In this document: piece by piece, positions 43,801-59,924 of the stretch
How positions within the stretch are numbered: position 1 is the first letter of the stretch
Layout: each line of letters opens with the position of its first letter
Assembly (NCBI RefSeq): GCF_964019385.1
Contig: NC_088643.1
Span: forward strand, 47,370,490 to 47,434,489
Origin: Sycon ciliatum
Taxonomy: Eukaryota; Porifera; Calcarea; Leucosolenida; Sycettidae
Length of the DNA: 64,000 nucleotides
Direction: 5' to 3'
Made by a program: the position numbers and the translations under genes
The notes under the pieces: generated by a model
Seen by the model: only the letters and a program-made list of their open reading frames with translations
Told to the model about the DNA's origin: nothing
The model's database searches: none

Positions 43801-46800
43801 CAGGAGGCATGGGACTTGGAGCGGCAGGGGCTCATGGAGCGTCTTGCTGAGGCTGGTCGAGTACACAGCGACCTCACTAACCAACTCAAGAAAGCAGAAG
43901 AAAATATTTGCAGGCTGCAAAGTCGTCTTGCTGATGCTGCAGAGCGTGATGATAAGAACGCCCGGGAGCTCATTGCCCTCCAGGAAAGATTCGACGTTTC
44001 TGACCAGGATAGAAAGACACTGACGCTGGATAACGGCCAGTTGCAGGAAGACTGCCGTCGGCTTCAAGCTTCTTTAGCTCAGCAGGAAGAGAAGACGAAA
44101 AACTTGACTGGCCAGTGTATGGACTATGTAGCGAGATGCGAACAGTCTGCTGAGGAGATTGCAGGCTTGAACGAAAAGTTAGCATGTGGTCAACCCGAGT
44201 TGGAGCAAGCACTGTCCGGAATCAACAGTGCCATGCACCTATTGGAGAGTGAGCGGCAGCAAGTGGCCATGCTGATGCAGGATAACGCAGAACAGTCAGC
44301 TACGATCAGCCAGTTGCAAGACAACACCTGCAAGCTGGAGGAAGTTCTACAGGAGAAAGAGCAAGCTCACGACAAAGCCATTTCTTCAATAGAAGAGGCG
44401 GCCTCGGCAAAGGAGTCTGAACTTCAACAACACGTTGAGCGACTGTCATTGGACTTGGCTGAGATGCAGACGACTAGTAGATCTGCATCAGACGAGCTCT
44501 CGACCTCTCAAGAGTTAGTAGCTGAGCTGCGTCAATCCTTGACTGTTGTCGAGCAAGGGAAGAATGACTGTCAAGATCAGATCTGCTCTCTCGTGGCTGA
44601 TGTGTCACAAAAGAACGAGGAACTTGAGCAGCTCGCTACCCAACATACAGCCCTCACTCAGCAAATGGGTTCAGCCCATGACAGAATTGGTCATCAAGAG
44701 CAAGACATTGCAATGTACACAGGCCAATTGCAAGAGTCTCAGAAGGAGTGTAAACGTCTCGAAGAAAAGCTGGAGTGCATGTTGCAATCGGAATCCGCAG
44801 CGCAACAACAGTCGGACAAACTCCGCGAGGAGATGAGCACTATCTCAAATACACTGGCTGCAGCAGAGGCATCACGCCAAGAGCTCGCAGAAGTCTTCGA
44901 GCAGTCTCTTGCAGACAAGCAGCAACTAAGCGAAGAGCTAGCACAGGCAAGAGATACGTTGAACACTACACACGCTGGTATGACTGCTGACCTGTCATCA
45001 TCCCAGGACTTCATCAAGCGTCTTCAAAGCCAGTTGCAGGAATCTGTGTCTGACATGCAAGTTGCAGAAGATGCCTGGCAGCTTGAGAGGCAGGGCATGG
45101 CTGATCGCCTTGCAGAGGTACAGAAGGTGCGCACGGATTTGCTGGAGCAGCACTCAGCAATGACAGAAACCATTGTGGCCCTGAAAGATGATGTAGCCAA
45201 TGTCAAATCAAATGCAGAGCAGAGTCGGTCCGAGGCAGTGTGCCTTGGTGAGCAGCTAGCAGCAGCCAAGCAAGAGCTGGAAGCGCTTCAAGAAGACCGG
45301 GAAAAGTATAGTGACCAGCGTAGTCGAATGGAGTCAACGCTTGCACAGGAACAAGAACTTACAAGTCTAGCCCAGGAGCAGTGTTCAATGCTGTCAAAGA
45401 AATGTGAGGAGTATGCTGAAGAAGTGGCTGCTCTGAAGGAGAAACTGGAATGTGGCCAGCCTGAGCTACAGCAAGCACTGTCTGGAATCAACAGTGCTAT
45501 GGTATTGTTGGAAAGTGAAAGAGAGCGTGTGACGATTCTGGAGCAAGAGGACAGTGATCGATCAGCTCAAATCAGCCAGTTGAGAGATGACATATCAGTA
45601 TTGGAGAAAACGCTAGCAGAACAACGGCAAGTTCACGATGGTGCTCTCTCTTCTATCCAAGAGACAGCTTCCGCCAAGGAATCTGAGCTGCATCAACAAG
45701 TCGGAACGTTGTCATCAGAGTTGAGTGAGATGCAGAAGTCTGTTACATCTGTTTCAGAAAAGCTCTCAACGTCTGAGGGATTTATGGCCGAGCTTCGTCA
45801 GTCCTTGACTGTTGTCGAGCGTGAGAAAGAGGACTGTCAAAATCAGATCTACTCACTTGTGGCTGATGTGTCACAAAAGAACGAGGAAGTTGAGCAGCTC
45901 ACTGCCAAGCAAACTGCCCTCACCCACCAATTGGATTCAGCCCATGACAGAATTGGTCATCAAGAGCACGACATTGCAATGTACACAGGTCAATTGCAAG
46001 AGTCTCAGCAGGAGTGTAAACGTCTCAAAGAAAAGCTGGAGTGCATGTTGCAATCGGAATCCGCAGCGCAACAACAATCGGACAAACTCCGCGAGGAGAT
46101 GAGCACTATCTCAAATACACTGGCTGCAGCAGAGGCATCACGCCAAGAGCTCGCAGAAGTCTTCGAGCAGTCTCTTGCAGACAAGCAGCAACTAAGCGAA
46201 GAGCTAGCACAGGCAAGAGATACGTTGAACACTACACAAGCTGGTATGACTGCTGACCTGTCATCATCCCAGGACTTCATCAAGCGTCTTCAAAGTCAGC
46301 TGCAGGAATCTGTGTCTGACATGCAAGTTGCAGAAGATGCCTGGCAGCTTGAGAGGCAGGGCATGGCTGATCGCCTTGCAGAGGTACAGAAGGTGCGCAC
46401 GGATTTGCTGGAGCAGCACTCAGCAATGACAGAAACCATTGTGGCCCTGAAAGATGATGTAGCCAATGTCAAATCAAATGCAGAGCAGAGTCGATCCGAG
46501 GCAGTGTGCCTTGGTGAGCAGCTAGCAGCAGCCAAGCAAGAGCTGGAAGTGCTTCAAGAAGACCGGGAAAAGTATAATGATGAGCGCAGTCGAATGGAGT
46601 CAACGCTTGCACAGGAACAAGAACTTATGAGTCAAGCCCAGGAGCAGTGTTCAATGCTGTCAAAGAAATGTGAGGAGTATGCTGAAGAAGTGGCTGCTCT
46701 GAAGGAGAAACTGGAATGTGGCCAGCCTGAGCTACAGCAAGCACTGTCCGGAATCGACAGTGCCATGGTATTGTTGGAAAGTGAAAGGGAGCGTGTGACG

Positions 46801-49800
46801 ACTCTGGAGCAAGAGAACAGTGATCGATCAGCTCAAATCAGCCAGTTGAGAGATGACATATCAGTATTGGAGAAAACGCTAGCAGAACAACGGCAAGTTC
46901 ACGATGGTGCTCTCTCTTCTATCCAAGAGACAGCTTCCGCCAAGGAATCTGAGCTGCACAAACAAGTCAGAACATTGTCATCAGAGTTGAGTGAGATGCA
47001 AAAGACTGCCGTGTCTTTGACAGACAAGCTCTCGACATCTGAAGACTTGGTAGTTGAGCTTCGGCAGTCATTGAGCAGTGCCGAGCAACAGAAGAATGAC
47101 TGCCAGGACCAGATCTGTTCTCTAACTGCTGATTTGTCACAAAAGAATGAAGACCTTCGCCAATTGGAAGCTGAACATAGCTCATTAGCAACACAGCTTT
47201 CAGCAGCGCATGAGAAAGAAATGCTGCTCAGGTCGGAATCTGACCTTGCTAGTGAGAAGAACCTAGAAGAGATACGTGCTGAGAAAGATTCAGCCCTGGA
47301 GTCACTGTCCGCATCTAATCAATGCCGTGGGGAGTTGGAAACGCAGCTGAGCACGGCACGGGAGGAGTGTGCCTATGCTTCCGAGCAACTTTCCCTGATG
47401 AGGCAAGCGAAGGAGGATACACAATGCCAAATCGATGAGCTGAGAAACAAGCTGCTGTCGGCTGAAGAGAGTGCAGCAGACAACGAGCGACTGTTAGAAG
47501 AGTCCGTGATAGCGATGAAGACTGCCATGGGCCTGTGGCAATCTGAGAGGGCCAGTCTTACAGAGCGCACTACAGCTGCAGAGAGTAGCTGTGATGAATT
47601 GTCAGCGCAGAATGCTGACAACATGTCAGTGGTGGCCGACCTGAAGACGCGGCTCGCTAAAGCCGAGTCACAGTGTACGCATGCTGCTGAAGAAGTGCAA
47701 CAACTTGCCGAAGAATCAGATCGTGCCAAGAACCAGCTCAGCACAATGTGCCGTGAGAGAGAAGAACTGGAGGAGTCACTGCGGACATTGCAACTCTCTG
47801 CTGCTGAGCACGATGAGAACTGCACAAGTGCCACACTTCGCTATGACACCCTCAATCAGCAATGCGACGCCTACACTGCACGGATATCCGAGCTCAATGC
47901 CACTGTTAAGGAGCTTGAGATCTCGTTGGAATCATCCAAAGCTGAGGCACAGCAAGTACTCGCGGAACAAACTGACCGTTACACCTCACTGGCCGAAGCA
48001 CAATCAGCCATTGAGTCAGAGAAAGAAGATTTTATCGCTCAAGTTGCTGCTCTGCAGGAATCTCTGCAAGAACAAGTTGCTGCGACCGCTGCTGCGAAAG
48101 AGGAGTACAAGGAGAAAAGGACCTCGTCGTGTCTTCACTGTGATCGCTTCAAGGTGGAGCAGAAGTCACTCAACAGTGAAGTAGAGCACTTAGAGAAACA
48201 AGTTGACAAGGTATGTTGAGATGTGTATTCTGCTACTGCTTTCTGCTATTCTGCTACTGCTGTTGTCCTGCTGCTGCTGTCCTGCTTATGGATAGTCCAT
48301 TTAGAATTTATGGATGGTGTGGCCCTTCACAGTGATGGTGTGGCAAAATGTGCTCTCCAGTTGCACTTACTTCATTTCAAACTTACTTATCAAAGGAAGT
48401 TGAGGGTGCAGCACGGTAGGGAATACGTGCAGTGTAGGACAGTGTGGACACGGTTCTCTTGTAATTGGATAAGTGGGATTCCTTGATCTTATTGGAGCTT
48501 AGTTGTCTTGCACTGTTCTATGCGCAATTAAACTGGCCTTGGCATTGAACAAACAATTCTCCTAAACGGCCAGTTGATCCCTGTGACCAAGAGTACATAA
48601 CCCCCCAGAGTGTGCAACTCCACTATGGGTGCTGTCCCGACAGAATTTCAAGTTGACGTCATTTTGATGATGCAATGCGCACTGTACACGGATTATCAGA
48701 CGAATCCGGAACCTGTGGTTGACCGAAGCCGATCGATCCTGTACAAATTATTGCAAAGAAAAACGTGTGATGCGTTGACACCCGTACACATGTTGTAAAT
48801 CACTGCTGCAAGGAGCATTGCGTCATACATAATGACGTCAACTTGAAATTCTGTCGGGACAACAGGGTATGTGGGAGTTGCACACTCTGGGGGGTTATGT
48901 ACTCTTGCTGTGACCTGATGAGTAGTGTTTGGCTAACCTGCTCATGATCTAACAAGAGATGATAGTGGCATTCTTGTAACATTCTCGCAAATACTGCAAC
49001 GTTATGTAATTCTTCACTGGATTTCCTTCATTTTGTTCTTTTTTTTGTCTGTGTGAATTTTCCTGTTCTCGGCAGTTGTCCACGGACTTGTTCGAGGTAC
49101 ATGAAAGGTGTAGCCTCCTGTCATCAGAGAGGGATGCTGCATTGAAGAAGCTGGACTCAGTATCTGCCATGCCCATACCAACTGTGCACCAGGCAGACAG
49201 CGGAGCCCAGCCTGACACTGCACAGTCGCAGGCTGCCATGAGAGAGGAAGTGCAGCGACTCCAGGCGGCTCTGCAGGAAAGAGACGAGCAAATCGATTTG
49301 GAGCGACGGCAAGTGGTGGCAGCGGCCGAAGCATTCATTGCTGAGCGAGAAGCTGAATTTGCTGCTGCCACGCAGCAGGCCAAGCACAGCTCTACAGACT
49401 CGGCTTCTGCTGTTGCCCGTGCTGAGGCAGCAGAGATTGAGATTGCGCAGCTTCGTCATGACCTTCTCCAGGAGCGCCAGGCCAAGGCAACACTACTGGC
49501 TACGGCGGAGGAACAGCAGCAGGCAGGTTTGCAGACAGGTTTGAAGACAACATCGTCTGGAAGTGATCCTTCCCTGGACGTTGTAACGAAACTGGATAAG
49601 CTGCAATCACGCTGTGCGCATCTTGAACAGGAGCTGGAGAGTGGACGGCTGGAGTTGAAGACCGCTCAGGCTGATGCAACAGAAAAGGTTCAGACAAGCA
49701 AGTCGCGTGTGGCGTTGCTTGAGAAGGAGATGACCGGCCTCAGCTCATCCTTGAAAGACGTTCAATGTGAGAATGATCGAATGGTGGAAGTGGTGAAGTC

Positions 49801-50940
49801 GCTTCGGGCCGAAGTTTCCTCACTGGAAGGAATGCGCGCCGAAGCTAGCCGGGCCAGCGAGGCACTTTCAGAAGTTGAACTCAACCTTCGTAAACAGGTT
49901 GATGAAAACAAAGAACTGCACAATGACATTGGCATGCTGCAGCAACGCTGTGCAGAGCTGAAGGACACTGCTGTAGCACGCCGCCGCTCCGTGTTACGGG
50001 AACGTGACAACCTAGTTGCCGCACTACGAGACCGTGAGTCACATGACGCGTCGCTGGTCTCTGAGCTGAAAGACAAATGTGAGCAGCTGCAAAAAGAGAA
50101 CAAGGAACTGGTTGTTGCAGGTAGCAAGCCTGTCAGCGTGAAACTTGCCACCACCCCAGACAGGCAGGGGAGTGTTGGCAAAGTGAAGCTCTGCGTTGCT
50201 GCTGATGCTAGTGTTGAATCATTGCCCGAGGAAAGATCCGAAGCCCTTGACATGCCCCCACCACCACCACCGGCAGCTGCATCCACCTCGCCAGCAGCTA
50301 GCAGCACTGCATCAGTACCAGCCTCGACAAATACACCAGCGGCTGCTTTGTCGCATGAGAAGTCTCCAAAGTCTCCCGCAGAGAAAGGATCATCACTGAC
50401 GTGCGCCGAGCTGATGGCTCAGTCTCAGTCTGTTGTTCGTCAGGGCCTGCCGCACACCGTGTCACGCGGATTGCTCGATATTCCGACTGGCTGCGTGACC
50501 TCGCCCATGATAGTGCGCCGCACGACGCGCTCTGCTGCACTCCTGGGCAAATCCAATCTCTTGGGACTTGCTGGCACGCTAGCGACCTCCACTGCCTTAC
50601 CTGCAGCTCCGGTAAGGAAACTCATTGACTGCTGGTACATCTAGGTGTAACCACTGCATGGCTATCAGTACTCTAAGTTACTACTAGTACTAGTAGTTTG
50701 GATTCTTCTGTTTTCCTATGGCTCTAGTATGTGATATTCATCAGTTGAGGATGTTGGAAAGGGGAAAAGGTTTGAAGAAACAATTGACTGTCACCGCTAG
50801 GACTCTAGTTTGTGATACCAGCATGTCCTGCTCTCCGCGTGTTGACGTTCGCTTCACCACTGGAAGTCACCTTCCCATGGAATGAGGTAGCACCCCTGTG
50901 TCAGGGACATGTTGGGAGTCAAACTGTGTGTGTGGTGTGC

Positions 50941-51003
<63 letters not shown>

Positions 51004-52032
51004 GATTTGCTCGGCTGTTGCAGCAGAGTGCTTGTCTGAACAAAGTGGAAGCAGCGTCTGCAGGGTCCAGACCGTCCAGTACAGAACCAGTCAAACTGCT
51101 GTCCCCACGCCGGCGTCCCAGGCCTGTCAAGCGCAAGAATGATGAAAACTCTGGAGGTGAGTTTGCTTGTTGGCGTGTGTGTAACTGTCTTCAGCATTGT
51201 GTACCCTCACACAGTCTGTGTGTGTGTGGATGGAATAAGCCACTTCAACCAGCTGTGTGGTGGAGACCAGACTAAATTTAGTGGCTGTCAATTCATCAGC
51301 CTTGCAAGCTGTTGAATGGTGTGATCCCAACACAAGTTGCTGTGTCTAACGTGACTTGTTCGCTATCATCGCTTCAGCGATGGACAGGTGTGTGTGTGTG
51401 TGGGAGGGGGGGGGGGGGGGGGGGGGGGGGGGTATGGCTAATGACGTGCAAGCACGGTACAGTGTCTTGCCATCCGTCCTTCGGCGTACTGCTTCTTACC
51501 TCCGTAGGTATGGGTAAACTGGATACGGTATGTCTACTTTTCCCTTCTGACCTTCTCGACCTGCTTGTCCTATTCTGCAACTCATTCCACTTGTCCAGGT
51601 GTGATGAAGAAAGGTACAAGCACGGTTGAGCAACGCTCATCCAAGCCGCAGAACCCTCCTGTCGGCTCTTCTAGCGTTAGCAGCTCTGTCCTGTCTGAAA
51701 GGAACGTGCCCTCGTCTCGTGTTGCCGCTTCATCGGTTCCTGCAGCGACAGATTGCACTAAGTCCAGCCTGACTGCGGCCATGAAGTCCACTGCAGTCCT
51801 GCAATCTAATGTGCCTGTTGCTGCTGCTGCTGCTGTGAAACCCAGCAGTGCATCTGCTCCTGCTGTAGAACCTGTAGCAGCGGCAGCAGCCGTCTCGACA
51901 ACTGAAGCAACAGCGGCCAATTCCGGTGCTAAGCCGGTCTCCAGTTTAGCCCCGCCGGCTAGACGCTCCACACGGCGACGGGCTCCTGCGGCCCCTGCTC
52001 AACCCGAGCCTGAGCAGTGCAAAACACAATAA
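37852..52032 (+). CDS. CENPF: CENP-F (mitosin) orthologue, giant kinetochore/nuclear-envelope coiled coil
   Basis: Exons 37852-48210 (3,453 codons), 49076-50611, 51024-51156 and 51599-52032 give 4,153 residues with phases 0, 0, 1. The start MSWVQEEWKDGL and QQRRFQVDTLEQALRKQKK match the CENP-F N-terminal domain, fixing the ATG. A coiled coil rich in Glu, Gln, Leu and Ser fills most of the rest, with a 422-residue tandem repeat (about 2113-3122). Near residue 3920, LLDIPTG...SPMIVRRTT matches the conserved C-terminal 'DIPTGxxSPxxxRRTT' block. A basic tail (SPRRRPRPVKRK) follows, and the protein ends CKTQ, a CaaX-type farnesylation signal as in human CENP-F (CKVQ). CENP-F binds microtubules, dynein adaptors and kinetochores in mitosis. 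At about 4,150 residues it exceeds the human protein (about 3,100). Intron 1 holds a hairpin MITE, and introns 2 and 3 hold GT and G runs. Confidence 0.9.
44188..47217 (+). repeat. 1,266-bp in-frame tandem repeat inside CENP-F
   Basis: Copies start at 44188, 45454 and 46720 (GQPELxQALSGIxSAM), exactly 1,266 nt or 422 codons apart. The third copy is partial, fading after about 47217. DNA from about 44690 to 45740 is nearly identical to the sequence 1,266 nt downstream, while the first 500 nt of copy 1 are clearly diverged. An older, weaker copy is suggested upstream (AWDLERQG near 43809 versus AWQLERQG in the units). Confidence 0.92.
48588..48907. mobile_element. 320-bp CAAGAGT foldback element in CENP-F intron 1
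   Basis: The ends CAAGAGTACATAACCCCCCA and the inverse are followed inside by a second inverted pair (GAGTGTGCAACTCC) and a third (CCCGACAGAATTTCAAGTTG), so most of the element folds back. Exact 7-bp repeats CTGTGAC flank it at 48581-48587 and 48908-48914. Non-coding. Confidence 0.85.
50940..51002. repeat. (TG)n microsatellite before CENP-F exon 3
   Basis: About 30 TG units ending about 20 nt before the 51024 acceptor, so they occupy the polypyrimidine region (GTTGATTTGCTCGGCTGTTGCAG). Confidence 0.95.
51406..51432. repeat. 27-nt G run in CENP-F intron 3
   Basis: Uninterrupted G run preceded by TGTGTGTGTGTGGGA. Confidence 0.95.
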
Positions 52033-53715
52033 GTACCATTTTAACATGTAGTTGCACTACTAGTATATCGTACACATGTACACCGGATTTTGTTTGTACT
52101 GGAACGGTACATGAACTGCAGTGCGCTTAGTCAGTGCAACCTATCTGACTTGCCATTTCGCCAACTTTACTTCTTTCGCTAATTATTATTTGCCTGCCAC
52201 GCAAGACAAGAACACTGTGCGTGCACATTGCTACCAATACGTCCAAGCTGATCGTTTTCATTTGCAGCATGAATGCCCAGTACATCCTGATACTCTAACC
52301 CAATGCATGCTAGTATTCTTACATGAAACACATGGAAACCAATCATTCTAGACACATGGAAAGTGCAGATTGTCATGCACGCGCCCATAGCAAAACTGAG
52401 CACATTCGCTACGTACGAGAGCATCCGGATTGTTTTCCCCATGGCAAAGAATCCCTCATCATTTTGGCACAAAGTCTGATGGAATTGCCCTGTTTTTGTG
52501 CTTTGCTTACTTTTTTTCATGATTATATTGAGTACAATTATTTAGTTTGTGTGACCGCTGTTCCACTGTTCTTTGTATGCCATTGTCGCCCTTTAAAATT
52601 CCCTGTCACACTTGCTGATATTGTCTTTTTCTTATCCTTTTCTTTTTTGTTTTTGTTTCTTTATATACAGTTCTTCACCATGACCGTTGATATGTCAATA
52701 ACAATGTTGAATTGCTAGACCAGTTGTCTACAGCTGGTCTGACTGCTCTTGATATCACTGCGTTTGCCTTCAACTGTCGCCCACATTGCTAACCTAACCA
52801 TCATCAATTTGCTGACCGGCCGGCCATCTTTATTATTTGTGTTCATCTGTTGCAATCTCGTTTTATGAATCGACTGTTTGCTAACTTTGCCATAGGATAT
52901 GTGCGCACACAACATCGTACACGTAGGCCTTGTGTTGCTCTTGTTTTCTATTTTTGTTTTACTTTGCCCTGTATGGATCTGCATGAGCTTTGAATATTGG
53001 CTCAGTGTACACAGTACTACTCAACTGGTGTTGTGAAACTTGGGCCCTTCCCCACAGTGAAATACAGGTACCAAATCATGTACAAGCTATATTGCTAATG
53101 ACGCGCACAAGTCAAGTGCTTGACTGTTTGACTGATCATAAGGAGTATCATTGTTGCAGACATCACCGCACAAAGTCACATTGTGTAGACGTTTATACTG
53201 AACCTAGTGTGTTGTCCACTTCCATTGCTGCATTTTGAATCCAAAGCCATGAAATACATGTACGAGCAAGAGTTGACAGATCATGATCCTACAGCAGGTT
53301 ATGTCATTGGTGTAGAGGTTATGTCATTGGTGTAGAGTGCAATCAGATTGTAACTAATTACAGTCATGTACTTGCTGGCAGAATGCGGGATACATGTACA
53401 TGCACCTCATATTGATACAAAGCAATAGCAAGAGTACTCTGCTCTTGGCGATATGCATGGCTGGGCCGAGGTTTCGGATCTGCTTGTGCTGCATGCCACG
53501 CCACAATCCCAGGTCTACCTGTACTTCCCGGCCACGTTCACAGATCTGCCTTTACTGCCATGCCAGGCCACGCTCCCAGTCTGGCAGATCTGCCATACCA
53601 CAGCCCATACACCGTGTACACAGTCAACAACACTACACACAGAACTCCGACACAGTCACGCTGGATTTCGACAAAGGATGAGTGTCATAGCTTGTTTCAG
53701 TGGTACACATAATAG

Positions 53716-54021
53716 CAAGAGTACATGAAAACCAGAGTGTACAGCTTGGGGCTTTTTCTGCTATGGGTGTCTGCAAGAGTCCATAACCCCCCTTTATGGA
53801 CTCTTGGTGTCTGTCACGGTGGAATTCCGTGATTACATCATATTTGGTGCAGATCTGAGGCGGGAAATGGCGTAGTGCGTACAACTGAGCTGCAGTTGTG
53901 CAGAAAGAGACCTGCTTGAATCCTGCTTGTACGCACGACATCACCAAAATGATGTAATCACGGAATTCCGCCGTGACAGCAACCCATCCGAGCTGCACAC
54001 TCTGGTTTTCATGTACTCTTG
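53716..54021. mobile_element. 306-bp CAAGAGT foldback element carrying a nested insertion
   Basis: The ends CAAGAGTACATGAAAACC and the inverse, then inner arms CAGAGTGTACAGCT / AGCTGCACACTCTG and CTGTCACGGTGGAATTCCGT / its inverse. Exact repeats ATAATAG flank it at 53709-53715 and 54022-54028. Outer ends and subterminal CAGAGTGT match the element at 48588. Confidence 0.85.
53774..53806. mobile_element. 33-bp CAAGAGT hairpin element nested in the 306-bp one
   Basis: CAAGAGTCCATAA and TTTATGGACTCTTG around CCCCCC. Exact repeats GTGTCTG flank it at 53767-53773 and 53807-53813. It interrupts one arm of the host element. Confidence 0.85.
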
Positions 54022-54386
54022 ATAATAGCAAGAGTCTGAATGCTTCGCGGAACTGACAATCGTAGAAGTAGCATCACAGCTGCAGTGTAGTAAGTTAGTG
54101 ACTTGTAGCTACTGGAGCACTGGAGCTTGATCTGACCAACTAAAAAGAAGAAGAAATTAAAATTATCACAACGTGGATCCAAACTAGAGGAGTATAACAA
54201 TCAATAAGAGGTCTACAAATTCAGCTGACGAAGAGCCGGGAAACAAACTGAGCCATCCGTGCATCTGTAGCACGCACTCACGCACACACACACACACTTA
54301 AGCCTGACTAGGTGCAGTGATGGAACACTGCCCAGGGCAGGTACTGCAAGTCAGGTCTCCCTGTGACTGGGACCATGGCCAGCTAC

Positions 54387-58013
<3,627 letters not shown>

Positions 58014-58293
58014 GATGACAGCAGATAATCTTTGTACCGGTACGTATTCAAAGTCTCTGGAACGAAGGACTTCTACAAATGTACGTGTGTGTTACGAATT
58101 ATCATCATTAGCAGCCGCAAAATTATGCAACTCTCATTCATTTCACACTTTTTTTTTTAAATTTTCGCGCGTTGTACAGTTGTACAGTAGGGCCACTCCA
58201 ATTTCAAAAGCCGGGCCAGGTAAGCTTAGTGAACAGAAATTTTAGGTACAGGGAAGCAGCTCCCTATTGGATTATTATAATGTGTGTTAGTAG

Positions 58294-58737
58294 TAGGCCC
58301 AGACAGATCCTGCCGCGCCGGCAATTCTTTCGGCAAAATATCGAAGAATTTAAGAAGCGGAAATTGCCAGCAAAATCGGAGCAAAATATCGAGATTTGGG
58401 GTAAAATCGATGCCTGATACTTGTCCTTGTTTCTTACCCGTTTAGCACGATACATTGCCCAGGACGAGATAATATCATCGAAAATGTCACTGGGATTCAC
58501 CGTGGATCAACATGATTTTGAAGAACCCAAGGACACATGTGTCACCGGGAAACCCGTGTTGAGAAACCGACTGTGCGATTTTTATGAAACGTTGTACGGG
58601 AAGTGGAAAAAATTCACGTTTTTCCGGAGCAAAATATCGGGTTTTCTAGTGCCAAGCTCGGCAGAATATCGAAGATTTCGCAGCAACATTATGCGGCAAC
58701 ATATCGAGGAGAGCGGAGCAGAATCTGTCTGGACCTA
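58294..58737. mobile_element. 444-bp hAT-like MITE (8-bp duplication)
   Basis: Ends TAGGCCCAGACAGATCCTGC and the inverse of TAGGTCCAGACAGATTCTGC. Exact 8-bp repeats GTTAGTAG flank it at 58286-58293 and 58738-58745. An 8-bp duplication and a TAGG start fit hAT. No transposase. Lies upstream of the GST gene. Confidence 0.78.
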
Positions 58738-58837
58738 GTTAGTAGTAGTATTATTCGGTTTATTGAAATTTTAGGTATGAAACAGATGCTTTCACGGTTT
58801 GTTTGCACACGTGCCGCGGCCTAGCCCATGATGACCC

Positions 58838-58918
58838 CATTTTTGGTTTTGTATGCATTTCCTGTAGAAACTATGCGGGCATAGTTTCTACAGGAAATGC
58901 ATACAAACCAAAAATCAA
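58838..58918. repeat. Hairpin with about 37-bp arms
   Basis: TTTTTGGTTTTGTATGCATT...ACTATGC pairs with GCATAGT...AAACCAAAAA around GG, with one single-base indel. Confidence 0.85.
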
Positions 58919-58939
58919 AAGGTATTTTATAACGCTGTG

Positions 58940-59921
58940 TTTACATGAGGCGTTTCAACCCGCCTGTTGTGTATCGTGTCGGAGAAAGGTCTTCTGGGGT
59001 GTCGTCGAGATCTCGTTGCGACCGTGACTCCTGCTTGTCTCCCTGGATAGGTGCTGCTTGCTTTGCTTTTTGCGTAGTGTTTGATTATTGTTTACTATTG
59101 CGTATTGTTAGTGTTCGTTTTGATTTGGTACAATACTTGTTACGAGATACGACACATTGTGTAGTGTGTGTTTGCAGCACGAAGAAGACTGCTCACCAGA
59201 ACGGTTAGCTCAGGAGCTTGGGCTTACCTTGTGCAATCACAGTTCATCAGCTTGGACATTGCGCTTGGTCCCATGCGAATAACCGACTAGAATAGTAATT
59301 ATTTCTTCGTTGCATTTTTGAATTGTGTTCTTGCTAGCTCGTTGATTTATTTAGTTGATGTGTTGATTTGTGTTTGATTACTTATTTATTTGATGCACGA
59401 TTTATGTGCGCTGATTGCGTGATGGCATGCAATTATGATCGTGCTTGCGTCAGCTAGCTAGATGCCTGCGCCGCGCACTGATGTTGAATGAGTTAGCATG
59501 CGCCCCGCGCTGTTCATGCATATATGGTACATGGTGTGTAATGTTTGCCGCATACGCGTATAGGTGCCGCGCCTCGTACTGCTCATGTGCCTCGCGCCGT
59601 ACTATTGCTGTCGCTTTGCCAAATTTAGCTTCCGCTTTCCGAGCGCTGTACGCTCTTCTGTACGCTCATGCCAAAGTTGGACGCACGTTGTGGCTGGCCA
59701 GCGCTTTACCCCTCATGCGTTGTTCTTTTCCTTGATGCTGTGGTTTGTTTTTCTTTAGTGTTCTAGAGTTCTCTTTCCGATGTAGTTCGTATTTTTCCAG
59801 TCTCTTCTTCTCAATGTATTCTACTGTTCATTCATTATAGTCCGTAAAGAATTACGTGACCTTTGTCTTGTGGCGTCTGTGCGATCCTGAAACTTTTGAG
59901 GTGTTAGTAGTGAACACAACA
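58940..59921 (+). repeat. Probable 5' LTR of the BEL/Pao element (left edge approximate)
   Basis: The right edge is supported: sequence ending ACAACA at 59921 is followed three bases later by TGGCGACCACGCC, which resembles the primer-binding site of BEL/Pao elements. The left edge cannot be placed without the 3' LTR. No long open frame is present. Confidence 0.4.
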
Positions 59922-59924
59922 TTT

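Larger units (their letters stand above)
52033..54386. other. Intergenic region between CENP-F and the convergent GST
   Basis: CENP-F 3' sequence reads toward the GST stop codon. No further gene is seen. A 21-bp direct duplication (AGGTTATGTCATTGGTGTAG) is at about 53297-53337, and the nested hairpin elements lie at 53716-54021. Confidence 0.55.

Noticed and set aside
37852..48219. Giant coiled coil as a myosin, golgin or plectin-like protein
   Set aside because: There is no motor, GRIP or plakin domain, and both termini match CENP-F specifically.
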